Counted from the stretch's first letter, positions 35,766-45,125 are shown. The stretch is 64,000 nt of DNA from Algoriphagus sediminis (GCF_030403435.1 NZ_JAUEPH010000004.1:186001-250000), one strand, 5' to 3'. Notes: generated by a model not told the origin, from the letters alone. A program made the numbers and translations.

Positions 35766-36815
35766 ATGAGTCAAATAAAGAGCCGAGCGGCAATTCTTAT
35801 CCTCTTAATTCTTTTTTGTTTCTGCCAAAACCCAAAAGGAGAATCTGAGGTAACCGAAGCCACTGAACCGTTTGCAAATAGTTTTGAAATGGAAGCTTCT
35901 TCAGCCCCTAAGGCCATTACCCGAATGATTCTTGAGGATAGAAAAGGAAATATCTGGTTAAGTACTTTTGATGGGGTTTTTATGTATGAGGGTAAGGAGT
36001 TCTTTAAAGTACCTTCCAGCATTAGTAAAGCACGATTTTTCTCAGTTCTGGAAGACCGGAAGGGAAACATTTGGTTTGGGACCATTGGAGAGGGAGTTTT
36101 TAAATTCGATGGCAATGGTTTTGAGAATATCACCAACCGTGATGGACTAGCCAGCAATGAAATCACTTCCATCTATGAAGATGGCAATGGACATATCTGG
36201 TTTGGTGGAAATGGTGGGTTTAGCATTTTCGATGGACAGTCTTTTAAAAACTTTATCCTTGAAAAGGATCAAATAGTTGAGGACCCTAACCTCAAACCTA
36301 AAATCATCCCAAACCCAACTGATTTTAATAATAGATCGATTAATGAAGTAAACTCCATAATCGAAGATCGAAATGGCCTTTTTTGGATAGCGACGCGAGG
36401 AAGTACTTACACTTATGACCGAGTAGAATTCAAAAAAGTGGAACATGAAGATGGACCATTTTCAAATGTGAGATGGATTATGGAAGATCAGTCTGGTGAT
36501 GTTTGGCTTGTTGGTCAGTCTGGAGTGTGGAGATATTCCAAGGATAGTTTCACTAGAATAGTTGAAAACTTCACTGGATACATTTTTCAAAGCAGAGAAG
36601 GTCATATCTATATCAGCACAAATTTGGGAAATGATGAAGGTTGGGGTCTTTTAAAAATCGATCAAAGCCGCCTGAATGACTCTGTCCCGGAAGTTGATAT
36701 TATAAGTTCGGGTCTTGGAATGGCTTTTGGGATAGAAGAGGCTGAAGATGGCCTAATTTGGTTTGGGACCCTTCAAGGCATTAGGCAGTATAATCCAAGC
36801 CAGAAAACCCAATAA
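35766..36815 (+). CDS. Two-component-regulator-type beta-propeller lipoprotein
   Basis: 349 residues. The signal ends in ILLILFCFCQN, with a lipobox Cys near 19-21. Six or more Reg_prop repeats follow, each with a form of ILEDRKGNIWLSTFDGVFMY (residues about 55 to 340), for example ILEDRKGNIW, VLEDRKGNIWFGT and IYEDGNGHIWFGG. Such repeats usually form the periplasmic sensor half of hybrid histidine kinases. Here there is no transmembrane, Y_Y_Y or kinase part, so it stands alone as a lipid-anchored propeller. The role may be ligand or sugar binding; unknown. Confidence 0.8.
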   Translation: MSQIKSRAAILILLILFCFCQNPKGESEVTEATEPFANSFEMEASSAPKAITRMILEDRKGNIWLSTFDGVFMYEGKEFFKVPSSISKARFFSVLEDRKGNIWFGTIGEGVFKFDGNGFENITNRDGLASNEITSIYEDGNGHIWFGGNGGFSIFDGQSFKNFILEKDQIVEDPNLKPKIIPNPTDFNNRSINEVNSIIEDRNGLFWIATRGSTYTYDRVEFKKVEHEDGPFSNVRWIMEDQSGDVWLVGQSGVWRYSKDSFTRIVENFTGYIFQSREGHIYISTNLGNDEGWGLLKIDQSRLNDSVPEVDIISSGLGMAFGIEEAEDGLIWFGTLQGIRQYNPSQKTQ

Positions 36816-36841
36816 ACATAGGCTGATTTTATTCCATTCTT

Positions 36842-37903
36842 ATGTTTTCAAATCATCATCAAATGAAATTTATTTCTCTTTGCTTTTTGGTAATCAGTTT
36901 TACCAATCATGGTTTTTCTCAGCAAAACGAAGAAATTTTTGATTTCGAATTTGAAGGAAGCACCTTAAACGGGATAATTAATTATCCCGAAAATGCTGAA
37001 ACAAAGGGATTGGTGATGATAGTCCATGGGGCAGGTTGCCCAAATTCAGTAGGCACGAATCTCCATGGTGATATCAGGAAAACTATCAATCAGGCTGGAT
37101 ACACCACCTACATGTATGATAAAAAGGGCTGCGGCAACAGTGAAGGGGTTTTTGACTATAATCAGCCTGTAGACAATAGCGCAGAAGAAGTGATTATCGC
37201 AATTAAAGCTTTGCAAGCAGCAGGTATTGCAGGCACCAAGAATATCGGGCTTTGGGGAATCAGTCGGGCAGGCTGGATCAATCCTATCGTCATCTCAAAA
37301 TATAAGGATATCGCCTTTTGGATAACTGTCAGTGGAGTAGACGATAAAGAAAACTTCAATTATCTATTTCGCGAAAATTTAAGGATTGAAGGCTACCCTA
37401 CTGACTCTATTGAACTTCTGGTGAACGAATTGGAGAAAGGGGTCAGACTCACACACTCAGGCGCCCGTTTTGAAGAGTATTTGAAAGCAACCCAGAATTT
37501 GAGGAAAAACCCATTCTTGAACAGATTCAATGGAGGGTTTCAAATAACGGAAGCAGGGTACTACGAGTACCAAAAAGAGTTTATGAAAAAGGAACTGGAT
37601 GAGAATACAGGATTGGAGATTTACATTCCGAATTTTGAACAGATTCTATCCGATGTCCATTGTCCGGTCCTCGCCATTTTTGGTGAAATGGATATGAATG
37701 TCAATTGGAAGAAAACAGAAGCCCTATACTCTCGGACTATTCCAAGTAATCAGCTCACAATTCGAAGTTTTCCAAATTGCAATCATAATATTTTTCAGAC
37801 TAAGACAGGAGCCTTTTATGAATTTGAAGATACCCAAAAGGAATACATCCGATGTGATGGATACCTGGAAACTCTCTACAACTGGCTTAAGCAAATAGAT
37901 TAG
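36842..37903 (+). CDS. Secreted alpha/beta hydrolase
   Basis: 353 residues; a start at the second in-frame ATG (36863) would give a tidier signal peptide (MKFISLCFLVISFTNHGFSQ). The alpha/beta hydrolase core shows the oxyanion HGAGCPNSVGT, nucleophile GISRAGW (Ser in GLWGISRAG), acid FGEMDMNVN and catalytic His in FPNCNHNIF. The length and layout resemble the acyl-peptide or Fsh-like exported hydrolases of Bacteroidota. Substrate unknown. It follows the propeller gene by 26 bases. Confidence 0.82.
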   Translation: MFSNHHQMKFISLCFLVISFTNHGFSQQNEEIFDFEFEGSTLNGIINYPENAETKGLVMIVHGAGCPNSVGTNLHGDIRKTINQAGYTTYMYDKKGCGNSEGVFDYNQPVDNSAEEVIIAIKALQAAGIAGTKNIGLWGISRAGWINPIVISKYKDIAFWITVSGVDDKENFNYLFRENLRIEGYPTDSIELLVNELEKGVRLTHSGARFEEYLKATQNLRKNPFLNRFNGGFQITEAGYYEYQKEFMKKELDENTGLEIYIPNFEQILSDVHCPVLAIFGEMDMNVNWKKTEALYSRTIPSNQLTIRSFPNCNHNIFQTKTGAFYEFEDTQKEYIRCDGYLETLYNWLKQID

Positions 37904-38001
37904 AAAATGGGTATTAAACCTATGATCTACAGCTGTCGGTTTTGACTTCTGATTCCTCATGTCTTGGTAATTTTCGCGATTACTGTGACCTTTGTACTCC
38001 C

Positions 38002-39180
38002 ATGAAAGAATCAACCCAGGCACAATACGAAACTCAAACTGCCGCAGAAATTCGCCTTGCTGAATTCCTTGCCGAGCAAATCAGAAATTCTGTTACTTAT
38101 TTTGGTTATCCAGAGATTCCACAGAATAATGACCTTGCGATTTTAGGGGTCAGTGGCTTAGCCAAACTACACCTCAATAATGCTGGTGATCCTTCCATTC
38201 ATGGCAATTCCAAAATGCACACCAAAGAATTCGAAAAGGAAGTTTTGGCTTTTGTTGCGGAGTTATATGGACTCCAGGATCATTGGGGATATATCACCAG
38301 TGGCGGAACGGAGGGAAACCTGTATGGGATGTACATGGGTAGGGATTACTTTAATATTCAGGGTAAAATTCCCTATTTTTTATTTTCAGAATCGAGTCAT
38401 TATTCCATTCCTAAGAATGCTCACCTTCTTGGCTTAAACCATAAGCAGGTCTCGAGTCAAGACTCTGGAGAGATGGACTACAAGCATCTCAAAACGGTCA
38501 TCACTGAAATTCATTCTTCAGAAGAAAATTACGGTTTGATCATTAACCTGAACATTGGAACCACCATGACCGGGGCCATGGATCAGCTGAGTGCAGTCCG
38601 CAATATTCTGGATGATCTAGGCATAGCTGATGAAAACATCTTTTTACATGCCGACGCTGCTCTTATGGGGTTTCTTTATCCATTTCTTGAGATTAAAGAA
38701 GATCTTTTCAAAAATGGTTTGAACAGTATAGCCATCTCAGGACACAAGTTTCCCGGAACTATCCACCCATGTGGCGTATTTCTTTCCTCCCAATCTCTGC
38801 AGGACAAAATATTCAAGGAATCAAGCTGGGTTCCTTACCTGGAAGTGAATGATACCACCATCAGCGGCTCAAGAAATGGCTTTCTGGGGATTAACTTCTG
38901 GTACATCGTAAAGAAAAAAGGTAAACAAGGTTTTAGGCAAGAGACGGAGACTTGTATTAAAAATGCAACTTACCTCTACGATCAATTGAAATCAATGGAT
39001 TATCCTGATGTTGGGTATAATCCTCATCAGATCATTGTCACCTTCAAAAAACCAGTGGAATCGATAGTTAAAAAATACCAACTGGCCACTCAGGAGGACA
39101 AAGCGCATGTGGTGGTCATGCAACACATAAACCGCCACAAGATTGATGAATTTTGCGAAGAGCTTAAAGGTACTTTTTAA
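38002..39180 (+). CDS. hdc: Pyridoxal-phosphate histidine decarboxylase
   Basis: 392 residues from the ATG at 38002; an upstream in-frame ATG (37942) would add 20 residues that look non-homologous. Group II decarboxylase motifs: SGGTEGNLYGMYMGR, SSHYSIPKNAHLLG (His stacking on PLP), HADAALMGF (Asp pairing with the pyridine) and SGHKFPG with Lys249 as the PLP lysine. The overall match is to bacterial PLP-type histidine decarboxylase, which makes histamine. Other serine/histidine decarboxylases of this clade, including plant serine decarboxylase-like enzymes, are alternatives. No transporter or histidine/histamine antiporter is next to it. Confidence 0.78.
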   Translation: MKESTQAQYETQTAAEIRLAEFLAEQIRNSVTYFGYPEIPQNNDLAILGVSGLAKLHLNNAGDPSIHGNSKMHTKEFEKEVLAFVAELYGLQDHWGYITSGGTEGNLYGMYMGRDYFNIQGKIPYFLFSESSHYSIPKNAHLLGLNHKQVSSQDSGEMDYKHLKTVITEIHSSEENYGLIINLNIGTTMTGAMDQLSAVRNILDDLGIADENIFLHADAALMGFLYPFLEIKEDLFKNGLNSIAISGHKFPGTIHPCGVFLSSQSLQDKIFKESSWVPYLEVNDTTISGSRNGFLGINFWYIVKKKGKQGFRQETETCIKNATYLYDQLKSMDYPDVGYNPHQIIVTFKKPVESIVKKYQLATQEDKAHVVVMQHINRHKIDEFCEELKGTF

Positions 39181-39192
39181 GGGTTCGCCCTT
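39179..39192. terminator. Short hairpin with TTCG loop between convergent genes
   Basis: AAGGG (39179-39183) and CCCTT (39188-39192) pair around a TTCG tetraloop, overlapping both stop codons. It lacks a clear T run, so terminator function is weakly supported. Confidence 0.35.
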
Positions 39193-40558
39193 ATCTGCTT
39201 CTCATCCTTTGGTAGGGAAATACAACAGTTGATTCATTACCGTCTTTTCCTACAGCAGCCACACCGAAATAATAATTGTCAATGACAATGCCTTCCAAGG
39301 TGTGTGCATTCACACCTGATACATAGACAAAATTATCCCATGTAGGAGAAGTGGTCAGTCTGAAATAGATTTTATAACCCGCAATATTTGGATCATCGCT
39401 CTCATCCCAAGCCAAGGTGGTGGATGGACGAACAGCTCCTCCTATTCTTACATTGGTTGGTGCAGGTGGAGCCCATGCCAGACCAGCAAGAGAAATGGCA
39501 TTCACTGAAGTAAGTTTCTCGGCATAGTCAAAATTCACACCCTCAATTACGTCTCCGTATTCTATTCCATCTTCAACTCGGATATCCTGGTGCTGGCGGT
39601 TATAATTTTCATGTGCTTCCATAATTCTGACACCAGCAAAACCCAAGTCATTGAAGGGACGATGGTGACCTCCACGACCAAAACGATCGAGCCTATAAAT
39701 CATCATAGGATTCATTTCAGGCATGTAGGTTTTTACTTGCTTATGAATATATCTTGCCAGCTGTCTGGAAATTCCATCTACTTCACCTCCAGTAAACCTT
39801 CTCGCTCTCCTCTCCTGCTCTGTTTCATTAGCAGGTGTTGGTTCTGAGAAAATCCTAAAGGTCCGGTTATCAATCACCCCATCTACTCCCTCGATATTTC
39901 CGATCATATCATTATTCAGGATACCCACTATGTTCCAATCCTGTCTTCGGGAATATTGGGCTAGGCCCTGTCCACCAAAAAGACCCTGCTCCTCCCCGGA
40001 AAGCCCAACGAAAACAATGCTATGCTTGAATTTATATTTGGACAAAACCCTAGCAGCTTCAATGGTGCCCGCCATTCCCGAGGCATTATCATTTGCTCCT
40101 GGAGCATCGATGGTATAGTTCATTGTGTCCGAGGCTCTGGAATCGATATCGCCTGACATGATTACATGGGAATTCGGATAATCAGTGCCTCTTAAAATTG
40201 CCACCACATTAACTACATAAGCATCCTTGGGAACTCTGGCATTTCCTTCTGCGGTTACGAGATCCTTTTGGTAAAACACTTCAAGACAGCCTCCGCAGTC
40301 AGCGGAGATCTTATCAAACTCCGCCTTTATCCATCTTCTGGCGGCTCCAATACCTCGGGTATCAGAAACAGTATCTGAAAAAGTATTTCTCGTTCCGAAA
40401 CCTGCCAATCTTCTAATGTCTGCCTCTATTCGTTCTGAGGATGTATTTTGAATAATGTCATAAATGCGTGTATCAATTTGTGGAGGCGCCTCTTGGGCAA
40501 AGCTAATACTCGCAAAAACAAAGATGAAAATGGGTGTAAGGAGTCTTGATAATCTCAT
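39191..40558 (-). CDS. Secreted M28-family metallopeptidase with C-terminal fibronectin type III domain
   Basis: 455 residues. The signal peptide is cleaved near SFAQEA (residue 22). The M28 catalytic domain (about 60-350) has the zinc and catalytic residues in SGDIDSRASD (in place of the usual His-Tyr-Asp start), APGANDNASGMAG, LSGEEQGLFGG and NNDMIGN. The first zinc ligand block reads GDIDSR rather than GHxDS, so one His ligand seems replaced by Asp; this is a notable variation. A fibronectin type III domain (about 365-450, TNVRIGGAVRPSTTLAW) follows. An aminopeptidase role on peptides is inferred. Confidence 0.83.
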   Translation of the reverse strand: MRLSRLLTPIFIFVFASISFAQEAPPQIDTRIYDIIQNTSSERIEADIRRLAGFGTRNTFSDTVSDTRGIGAARRWIKAEFDKISADCGGCLEVFYQKDLVTAEGNARVPKDAYVVNVVAILRGTDYPNSHVIMSGDIDSRASDTMNYTIDAPGANDNASGMAGTIEAARVLSKYKFKHSIVFVGLSGEEQGLFGGQGLAQYSRRQDWNIVGILNNDMIGNIEGVDGVIDNRTFRIFSEPTPANETEQERRARRFTGGEVDGISRQLARYIHKQVKTYMPEMNPMMIYRLDRFGRGGHHRPFNDLGFAGVRIMEAHENYNRQHQDIRVEDGIEYGDVIEGVNFDYAEKLTSVNAISLAGLAWAPPAPTNVRIGGAVRPSTTLAWDESDDPNIAGYKIYFRLTTSPTWDNFVYVSGVNAHTLEGIVIDNYYFGVAAVGKDGNESTVVFPYQRMRSR

Positions 40559-40817
40559 TGGATGATTTTTAGGAACCGGAAAATAAAAGAAGATATTCGA
40601 GGGTAAAAAGGAAAGTTTATGAACGGATGGTGGGTTATTGGTAAATTGGTTGATTAGGGATTAGGAGACTATGAAATAAAGAGATTTGAAGACGAAGACA
40701 TTGAACCCAAAACCAACTACCTTCAACCAAGAGGACAAGAGATAAGCGCCAACCATTAACAAAGTTTTCATCTTAAAAACTATATTGTTTCCAGATTTTA
40801 TCAACCACCAAACCATT

Positions 40818-42254
40818 ATGAAGAAAAAATTATTACTCTCATCCATGTTTTTACTCGTATTCAATATGGGGGTAAAAGCACAGGATGAAATAAAGGAAGC
40901 CGTTCAGGCGAACATTGACGAGAGCTTCGAAGCTCTGACTAATCTCTCGGATCAAATCTGGGCTTTTGAAGAAATAGCTTTTCAAGAAACTCAGTCCGCT
41001 GCAGCGCTTTCTGATTATGCGGAGAGCCTTGGGTTCAAGGTCACTCGGGGAGTAGCTGAAATTCCCACTGCTTTTGTAGCAGAATATGGAAGTGGAAGTC
41101 CAGTCATCGGGATTCTAGGTGAATTTGATGCTTTGCCAGGCTTGTCCCAAAACAAAGTTCCTTACAAAAGCCCATTGAATGAAGGGGCTCCGGGACATGG
41201 CTGTGGTCATAACCTATTTGGTGTGGCTTCCTTAGGCGCCGCCGCTGCTATCAAAGAACAAATTGAAAATGGTGAACTGCAGGGTACAATTCGATTCTAT
41301 GGAACTCCAGCAGAGGAAAAGTTCTTCGGTAAGCTCTGGATGGTGAGAGCAGGTTTATTTGACGATGTGGACGTGGTCATGGATTGGCACCCCGGTGCTG
41401 AGACAAAAACAGCGGTACAAAAAGGATTAGCACTAATCGACTTCCAGGTAGAATTTACAGGACAAGCGGCACATGCATCCTCAGATCCCTGGAATGGCAG
41501 AAGCGCAGGTGACGCCTTGGAGCTATACACCACAGGTATCAATTATTACCGTGAACACGTGAAACCAACCGTCAGAATCCATTATCATATTCAAACGGCC
41601 GGTGAGGTGGTGAATGTAGTCCCTGACTACTCCAGAATCTGGGTAAGAGTGCGTGATAGCAGCCGAGAAGGACTTATTCCAGTGTATGAGCGTATTCAAG
41701 CAATGGCTGAAGGAGCTGCGATTATGGCAAACGTAGATTACAAAGTAAACCTGATATCAGGTGTTCATGAGGTTTTGATAAATAGAACGGGATCTGCGGC
41801 TATGCAGAAAAACCTTGAGACATTAGGATCCATTTCTTACACCGAGGAAGAACAGGATTTCGCTCGAAAAATTCAGGAGGCTACAGGAAAACCTCAAATT
41901 GGATTGGTTTCTAAGATTGAACCCATGGAAGAAACTCAGGAACATAGCATGGGAGGAAGTACTGATGTAGGAGATGTCAGCTGGGTGGTGCCAACTATCC
42001 GACTTCGGGCGACCACAGCACCAAATGGAACACCCTGGCATTCTTGGGCAGTGGTAGCTGCGGGAGGTATGTCTATTGGGCATAAAGGCATGGCCTATGC
42101 AGCCAAAGCATTATCTATGACCATGGTAGATCTATTTACAAACCCTGAGCTAGTTGCCGAAGTGAGAAAAGAATTTATAGAGAAAAAAGGAGATTATGTG
42201 TACAAGGGATTTGTTCCGGATGGACCACCCCCTATTAATTCTGATCTTCAATAA
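40818..42254 (+). CDS. Exported M20-family amidohydrolase (AbgB-like)
   Basis: 478 residues from the ATG at 40818, which begins the signal peptide (KLLLSSMFLLVFNMGVKAQ); the upstream in-frame ATG at 40785 is not needed. Di-metal M20 motifs: GILGEFDALPG, GHGCGHNLFG, TPAEEKFFGK, DWHPGAET and TQEHSMGGSTDVGDVSW. The dimerisation domain contains FTGQAAHASSDPWNGRSAGD. It resembles p-aminobenzoyl-glutamate hydrolase subunit B and amidohydrolases acting on N-acyl or indole-acetyl amino acids. Substrate unknown. A clear terminator follows the stop. Confidence 0.85.
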   Translation: MKKKLLLSSMFLLVFNMGVKAQDEIKEAVQANIDESFEALTNLSDQIWAFEEIAFQETQSAAALSDYAESLGFKVTRGVAEIPTAFVAEYGSGSPVIGILGEFDALPGLSQNKVPYKSPLNEGAPGHGCGHNLFGVASLGAAAAIKEQIENGELQGTIRFYGTPAEEKFFGKLWMVRAGLFDDVDVVMDWHPGAETKTAVQKGLALIDFQVEFTGQAAHASSDPWNGRSAGDALELYTTGINYYREHVKPTVRIHYHIQTAGEVVNVVPDYSRIWVRVRDSSREGLIPVYERIQAMAEGAAIMANVDYKVNLISGVHEVLINRTGSAAMQKNLETLGSISYTEEEQDFARKIQEATGKPQIGLVSKIEPMEETQEHSMGGSTDVGDVSWVVPTIRLRATTAPNGTPWHSWAVVAAGGMSIGHKGMAYAAKALSMTMVDLFTNPELVAEVRKEFIEKKGDYVYKGFVPDGPPPINSDLQ

Positions 42255-42256
42255 GA

Positions 42257-42288
42257 AAAAAAGTCGAGCCAACAGGTTCGACTTTTTT
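42257..42288 (+). terminator. Rho-independent terminator after the M20 gene
   Basis: AAAAAAGTCGAGCC (42257-42270) pairs with GGTTCGACTTTTTT (42275-42288) over a 4-base loop, with one G-T pair. It can act on both strands and also closes the minus-strand gene ending at 42287. Confidence 0.8.
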
Positions 42289-42568
42289 ATGCAATTTTCC
42301 CTTCAGAATAAAGGTCATAAGCAGCCACTAATGCCTGACGACCATAAGATTCACCAAGCCGTTCATATTCGGCAATTTCATCCCTTGTCTCTGCAAATTT
42401 CGGAAGATAGTCCTGCTCCCCTTCATCCCAAATAACCAAAAGAAAAGCATAAGAAATCTTACTCTCTCTCCCCTGTTCTAACCAGGATTCAAATATGGAT
42501 TCATCTAGAGGTTTGGGGTAATCCCGGCTATCAAACATGGAGAAATTTTGTGTTCTTGTTTGCATCAA
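42287..42568 (-). CDS. Conserved hypothetical protein
   Basis: 93 residues; the start may instead be the Met at residue 2 or residue 11 (MFDSRDYPKP). The protein is soluble, acidic and has no recognisable motif; the segment YAFLLVIWDEGEQDYLPKF is its most conserved-looking part. It resembles small Bacteroidota hypotheticals of similar length. It begins 2 bases after the deacetylase-like gene stop and is probably translated from the same message. No function proposed. Confidence 0.6.
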   Translation of the reverse strand: MMQTRTQNFSMFDSRDYPKPLDESIFESWLEQGRESKISYAFLLVIWDEGEQDYLPKFAETRDEIAEYERLGESYGRQALVAAYDLYSEGKIA

Positions 42569-42570
42569 AT

Positions 42571-43332
42571 TTAGAGCCTTCTGAATTTATATCCACGATT
42601 CTTTAGTTTTTGAATTAGCTCTTGCAATCGAAAATAAAATTTATCACTTCGCTTTGAGTCTGTTCCAGTATGAAGAAGCAAAATAAAGCCATTCAGCCCA
42701 TTTGAACTTTGTGATTCAAAATTGAGAATACTTTGGATAATGGTTTCAGAATCGACATATCTTTCATCCATATCAGGTGTGGTATAATCCGCATTTGATC
42801 GTGTACCCGGACTGAAATTAATAAGTTTAAGTCCTTCCTTACTAGTCCATAGGCTTATCGAATCATTATACCATTCGTATGGAGGCATGAAGAATGACGC
42901 CTGGTCTTTTTCTATTCCAAAATCCTTCATCACCCTGTAATTCATTCTAATATCTTCCACAAATTCCTCTCGACTTACCAAAAGTGAATCTCTATTTTCC
43001 CAAGCAGCATAAAGCAAATGTTTGTCGGAATGGGCACCAAGGTAATGATCGCTTCTAATCAGTGAGTGGATACCAGATGTATACTTAGAATTTCTGTAAA
43101 AATCTCCCGTGAAGAAAAAACTAGCCCTTACATTTTCAATTTCCAGGGTTCGTTGAATGGTATCTAATCCCTCACCAAAATCTCCTCCAGTAAAAACAAG
43201 GTAGATTTCCTTTTTCGTAGTGTCCATTCTAATGATACCACCGTAGCTTTTAATGCAATTCTCTTGACCCACACAACCAAGGGAAACTAGGAAGAAGAAA
43301 AAACTAATGATTTGGATTCTCATTTTGTCCAA
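42571..43332 (-). CDS. Polysaccharide deacetylase-like lipoprotein with altered catalytic motif
   Basis: 253 residues. The lipoprotein signal ends at FLVSLGC (Cys20). NodB-homology features: motif 2 HSDKH (His101, His105), FMPPYEW for motif 3 and LLHTG for motif 5. Motif 1, normally TFDDG, reads VFTGGD (residues 46-51), so the catalytic-base Asp aligns with Thr48 and the metal Asp with Gly49; Asp51 might substitute. Motif 3 has Met where Arg is usual. Bacteroidota have a subfamily with T-G-x-D/E at this place, so it may be active on another substrate. It is divergent from the GH9 gene, with 40 bases between the chosen starts. Confidence 0.75.
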   Translation of the reverse strand: MDKMRIQIISFFFFLVSLGCVGQENCIKSYGGIIRMDTTKKEIYLVFTGGDFGEGLDTIQRTLEIENVRASFFFTGDFYRNSKYTSGIHSLIRSDHYLGAHSDKHLLYAAWENRDSLLVSREEFVEDIRMNYRVMKDFGIEKDQASFFMPPYEWYNDSISLWTSKEGLKLINFSPGTRSNADYTTPDMDERYVDSETIIQSILNFESQSSNGLNGFILLLHTGTDSKRSDKFYFRLQELIQKLKNRGYKFRRL

Positions 43333-43342
43333 TTATCTTTTG
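43312..43342 (+). promoter_or_regulatory. Candidate promoter of the GH9 gene
   Basis: TTG (43312-43314), a 19-base spacer, then TATCTTTTG (43334-43342), which is TAnnTTTG with one extra base. It lies downstream of the most 5' possible ATG (43307) and so supports the start at 43373. Confidence 0.35.
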
Positions 43343-43372
43343 AATTCACCCGGTTTACAAATGCCAGCCTTT

Positions 43373-45124
43373 ATGAAACACTTAATTGTAATTCTTTTTT
43401 TGAGTTCAATTCTTCGAATTTCTTTTGGTCAAGATATTTATGTCAGAATCAATCAAAATGGCTACAAACCTGGAGAGAAGGTTTCTGCCATAATTCTTTC
43501 AAAGAAAAAACTTAATGGAACCTTCGTCATCCAAAATGACGAAAAGGAACAAAAAATAAAACCACAACGAATCGAAAAAGGACTCTGGGGAAACTTTGAT
43601 TATCAATACGAATTGAATTTCACCGCCGGTCCTTCAGGAGTTTATGAGTTTCTGTATTCTGATGAAATAGTTAGTGAGATAATCATAACTAAAAAACCAT
43701 ATAGTCCTTATTTAAACGATTTAGTAACTTTTATGCAGCAACAGCGATGCGGCTACAATCCGTATTTTGGTGTGGTATGCCATCAAAATGATGGGAAATT
43801 ATTTTATTCCCCAGTTCCTGATTCCACATTCTATGATTTCAGCGGCGGATGGCATGATGCTGGAGACCAACTGAAATATTTAATCACTTCGTCTAATGCC
43901 ACAGCTAGAATGCTCATGGCTTATCAAATGGCTCCAGAGAAGTTTGTGGATTCTGTAGATCATTTGGGTCATGGATTCCCTAATGAAATTCCTGATGTGC
44001 TTGATGAAGCGAAATGGGGTTTGGATTGGTTATTGAAATTGCATCCTAGGGAGGATTGGCTCATTCATCAAGTGGCAGATGACAGAGATCACCGAGGATT
44101 CAAATTTCCTCATTTGGACAATGCCAACTACGGTTGGGGTGAGAATTCTTATCGTGCGGCTTACTTTGCAACCGGTGAGCCGCAAGGGCTAGGAGAATGG
44201 AAAAGTGAGGCCACTGGAATAGCCAACCTCGCTGGTCGCACGGCCGCTGCCCTGGCCCTTGGTGCACAGGTATGGCAAAACCTAGATGAATCTTTTGCCT
44301 TGAAACTGAAAAAGGCTGCTAAGGAACTTTACGAAATGGGAAGGAAACAACCTGGCTTTCAACAAGGAAATTCTTTTGGGGCACCTTATCGCTATGGAGA
44401 GAATTCTTGGGAAGATGATATGGAATGGGCAGGAGCTGAACTTTTTAAGCTTACAGCAGAATCACGGTATTTAAATGAAGCAATAGAATATGCCTACATG
44501 ATAAAGGATGATGGGGCATTAGCACGCGATAGCATTGCGCACTATGAGAAGTACCCGTTTATGAATATGGGGCATTTTTCTCTGCATGAAGTGGCTCCTG
44601 ATACTGTTAAAACCCAACTTGAGAAATGGTATAAATCCAATCTGGATAAAATTGAAGAAAGAGCAAAAAGGAATGTCTATCGCATAGGAACTCCTTTTAT
44701 TTGGTGCTCAAACAACCTCATGGTGAATTACATAACCCAGGCAATTTTGTATGAAAAAATGAGTGGAGATAAAACTTATCGGGAATCAATGCATCGTCAC
44801 CGGGATTGGCTTCTGGGAAGAAATCCCTGGGGAACCAGTATGTATACGGGCATACCTATAGGAGGTGAAGTACCGGATAATGTTCATTTACCCTCAGTTG
44901 CATTAATTAATGACACTCCAAACGGTGGATTAATTGATGGCCCTATTTATCAAAGTATTTACAAATCATTATTAGGGCTGACTTTAAAAAATCCCGATGA
45001 ATTTGCCGAGTTCCAAAATGACTATGTAACCTATCATGATGACATTGGAGATTATTCAACGAATGAACCAACGATGGATGGTACAGCAGATTCAATTTTG
45101 ATGTGGGTGCTGATTGACCAATAA
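43373..45124 (+). CDS. Glycoside hydrolase family 9 (cellulase/beta-glucanase type)
   Basis: 583 residues from ATG 43373, which opens a signal peptide (HLIVILFLSSILRISFGQ); earlier in-frame ATGs lie within or upstream of the likely promoter. An N-terminal immunoglobulin-like CelD_N domain spans about 20-110 (IYVRINQNGYKPGEKVS). The GH9 (alpha/alpha)6 domain follows, with the nucleophilic-water Asp pair in GWHDAGD (Asp162, Asp165) and the proton donor Glu565 in NEPTMDGTA. GH9 enzymes are inverting endoglucanases or exo-glucosaminidases. The adjacent deacetylase-like lipoprotein might suggest an amino-sugar substrate, which is inference. A terminator follows. Confidence 0.87.
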   Translation: MKHLIVILFLSSILRISFGQDIYVRINQNGYKPGEKVSAIILSKKKLNGTFVIQNDEKEQKIKPQRIEKGLWGNFDYQYELNFTAGPSGVYEFLYSDEIVSEIIITKKPYSPYLNDLVTFMQQQRCGYNPYFGVVCHQNDGKLFYSPVPDSTFYDFSGGWHDAGDQLKYLITSSNATARMLMAYQMAPEKFVDSVDHLGHGFPNEIPDVLDEAKWGLDWLLKLHPREDWLIHQVADDRDHRGFKFPHLDNANYGWGENSYRAAYFATGEPQGLGEWKSEATGIANLAGRTAAALALGAQVWQNLDESFALKLKKAAKELYEMGRKQPGFQQGNSFGAPYRYGENSWEDDMEWAGAELFKLTAESRYLNEAIEYAYMIKDDGALARDSIAHYEKYPFMNMGHFSLHEVAPDTVKTQLEKWYKSNLDKIEERAKRNVYRIGTPFIWCSNNLMVNYITQAILYEKMSGDKTYRESMHRHRDWLLGRNPWGTSMYTGIPIGGEVPDNVHLPSVALINDTPNGGLIDGPIYQSIYKSLLGLTLKNPDEFAEFQNDYVTYHDDIGDYSTNEPTMDGTADSILMWVLIDQ

Positions 45125-45125
45125 A

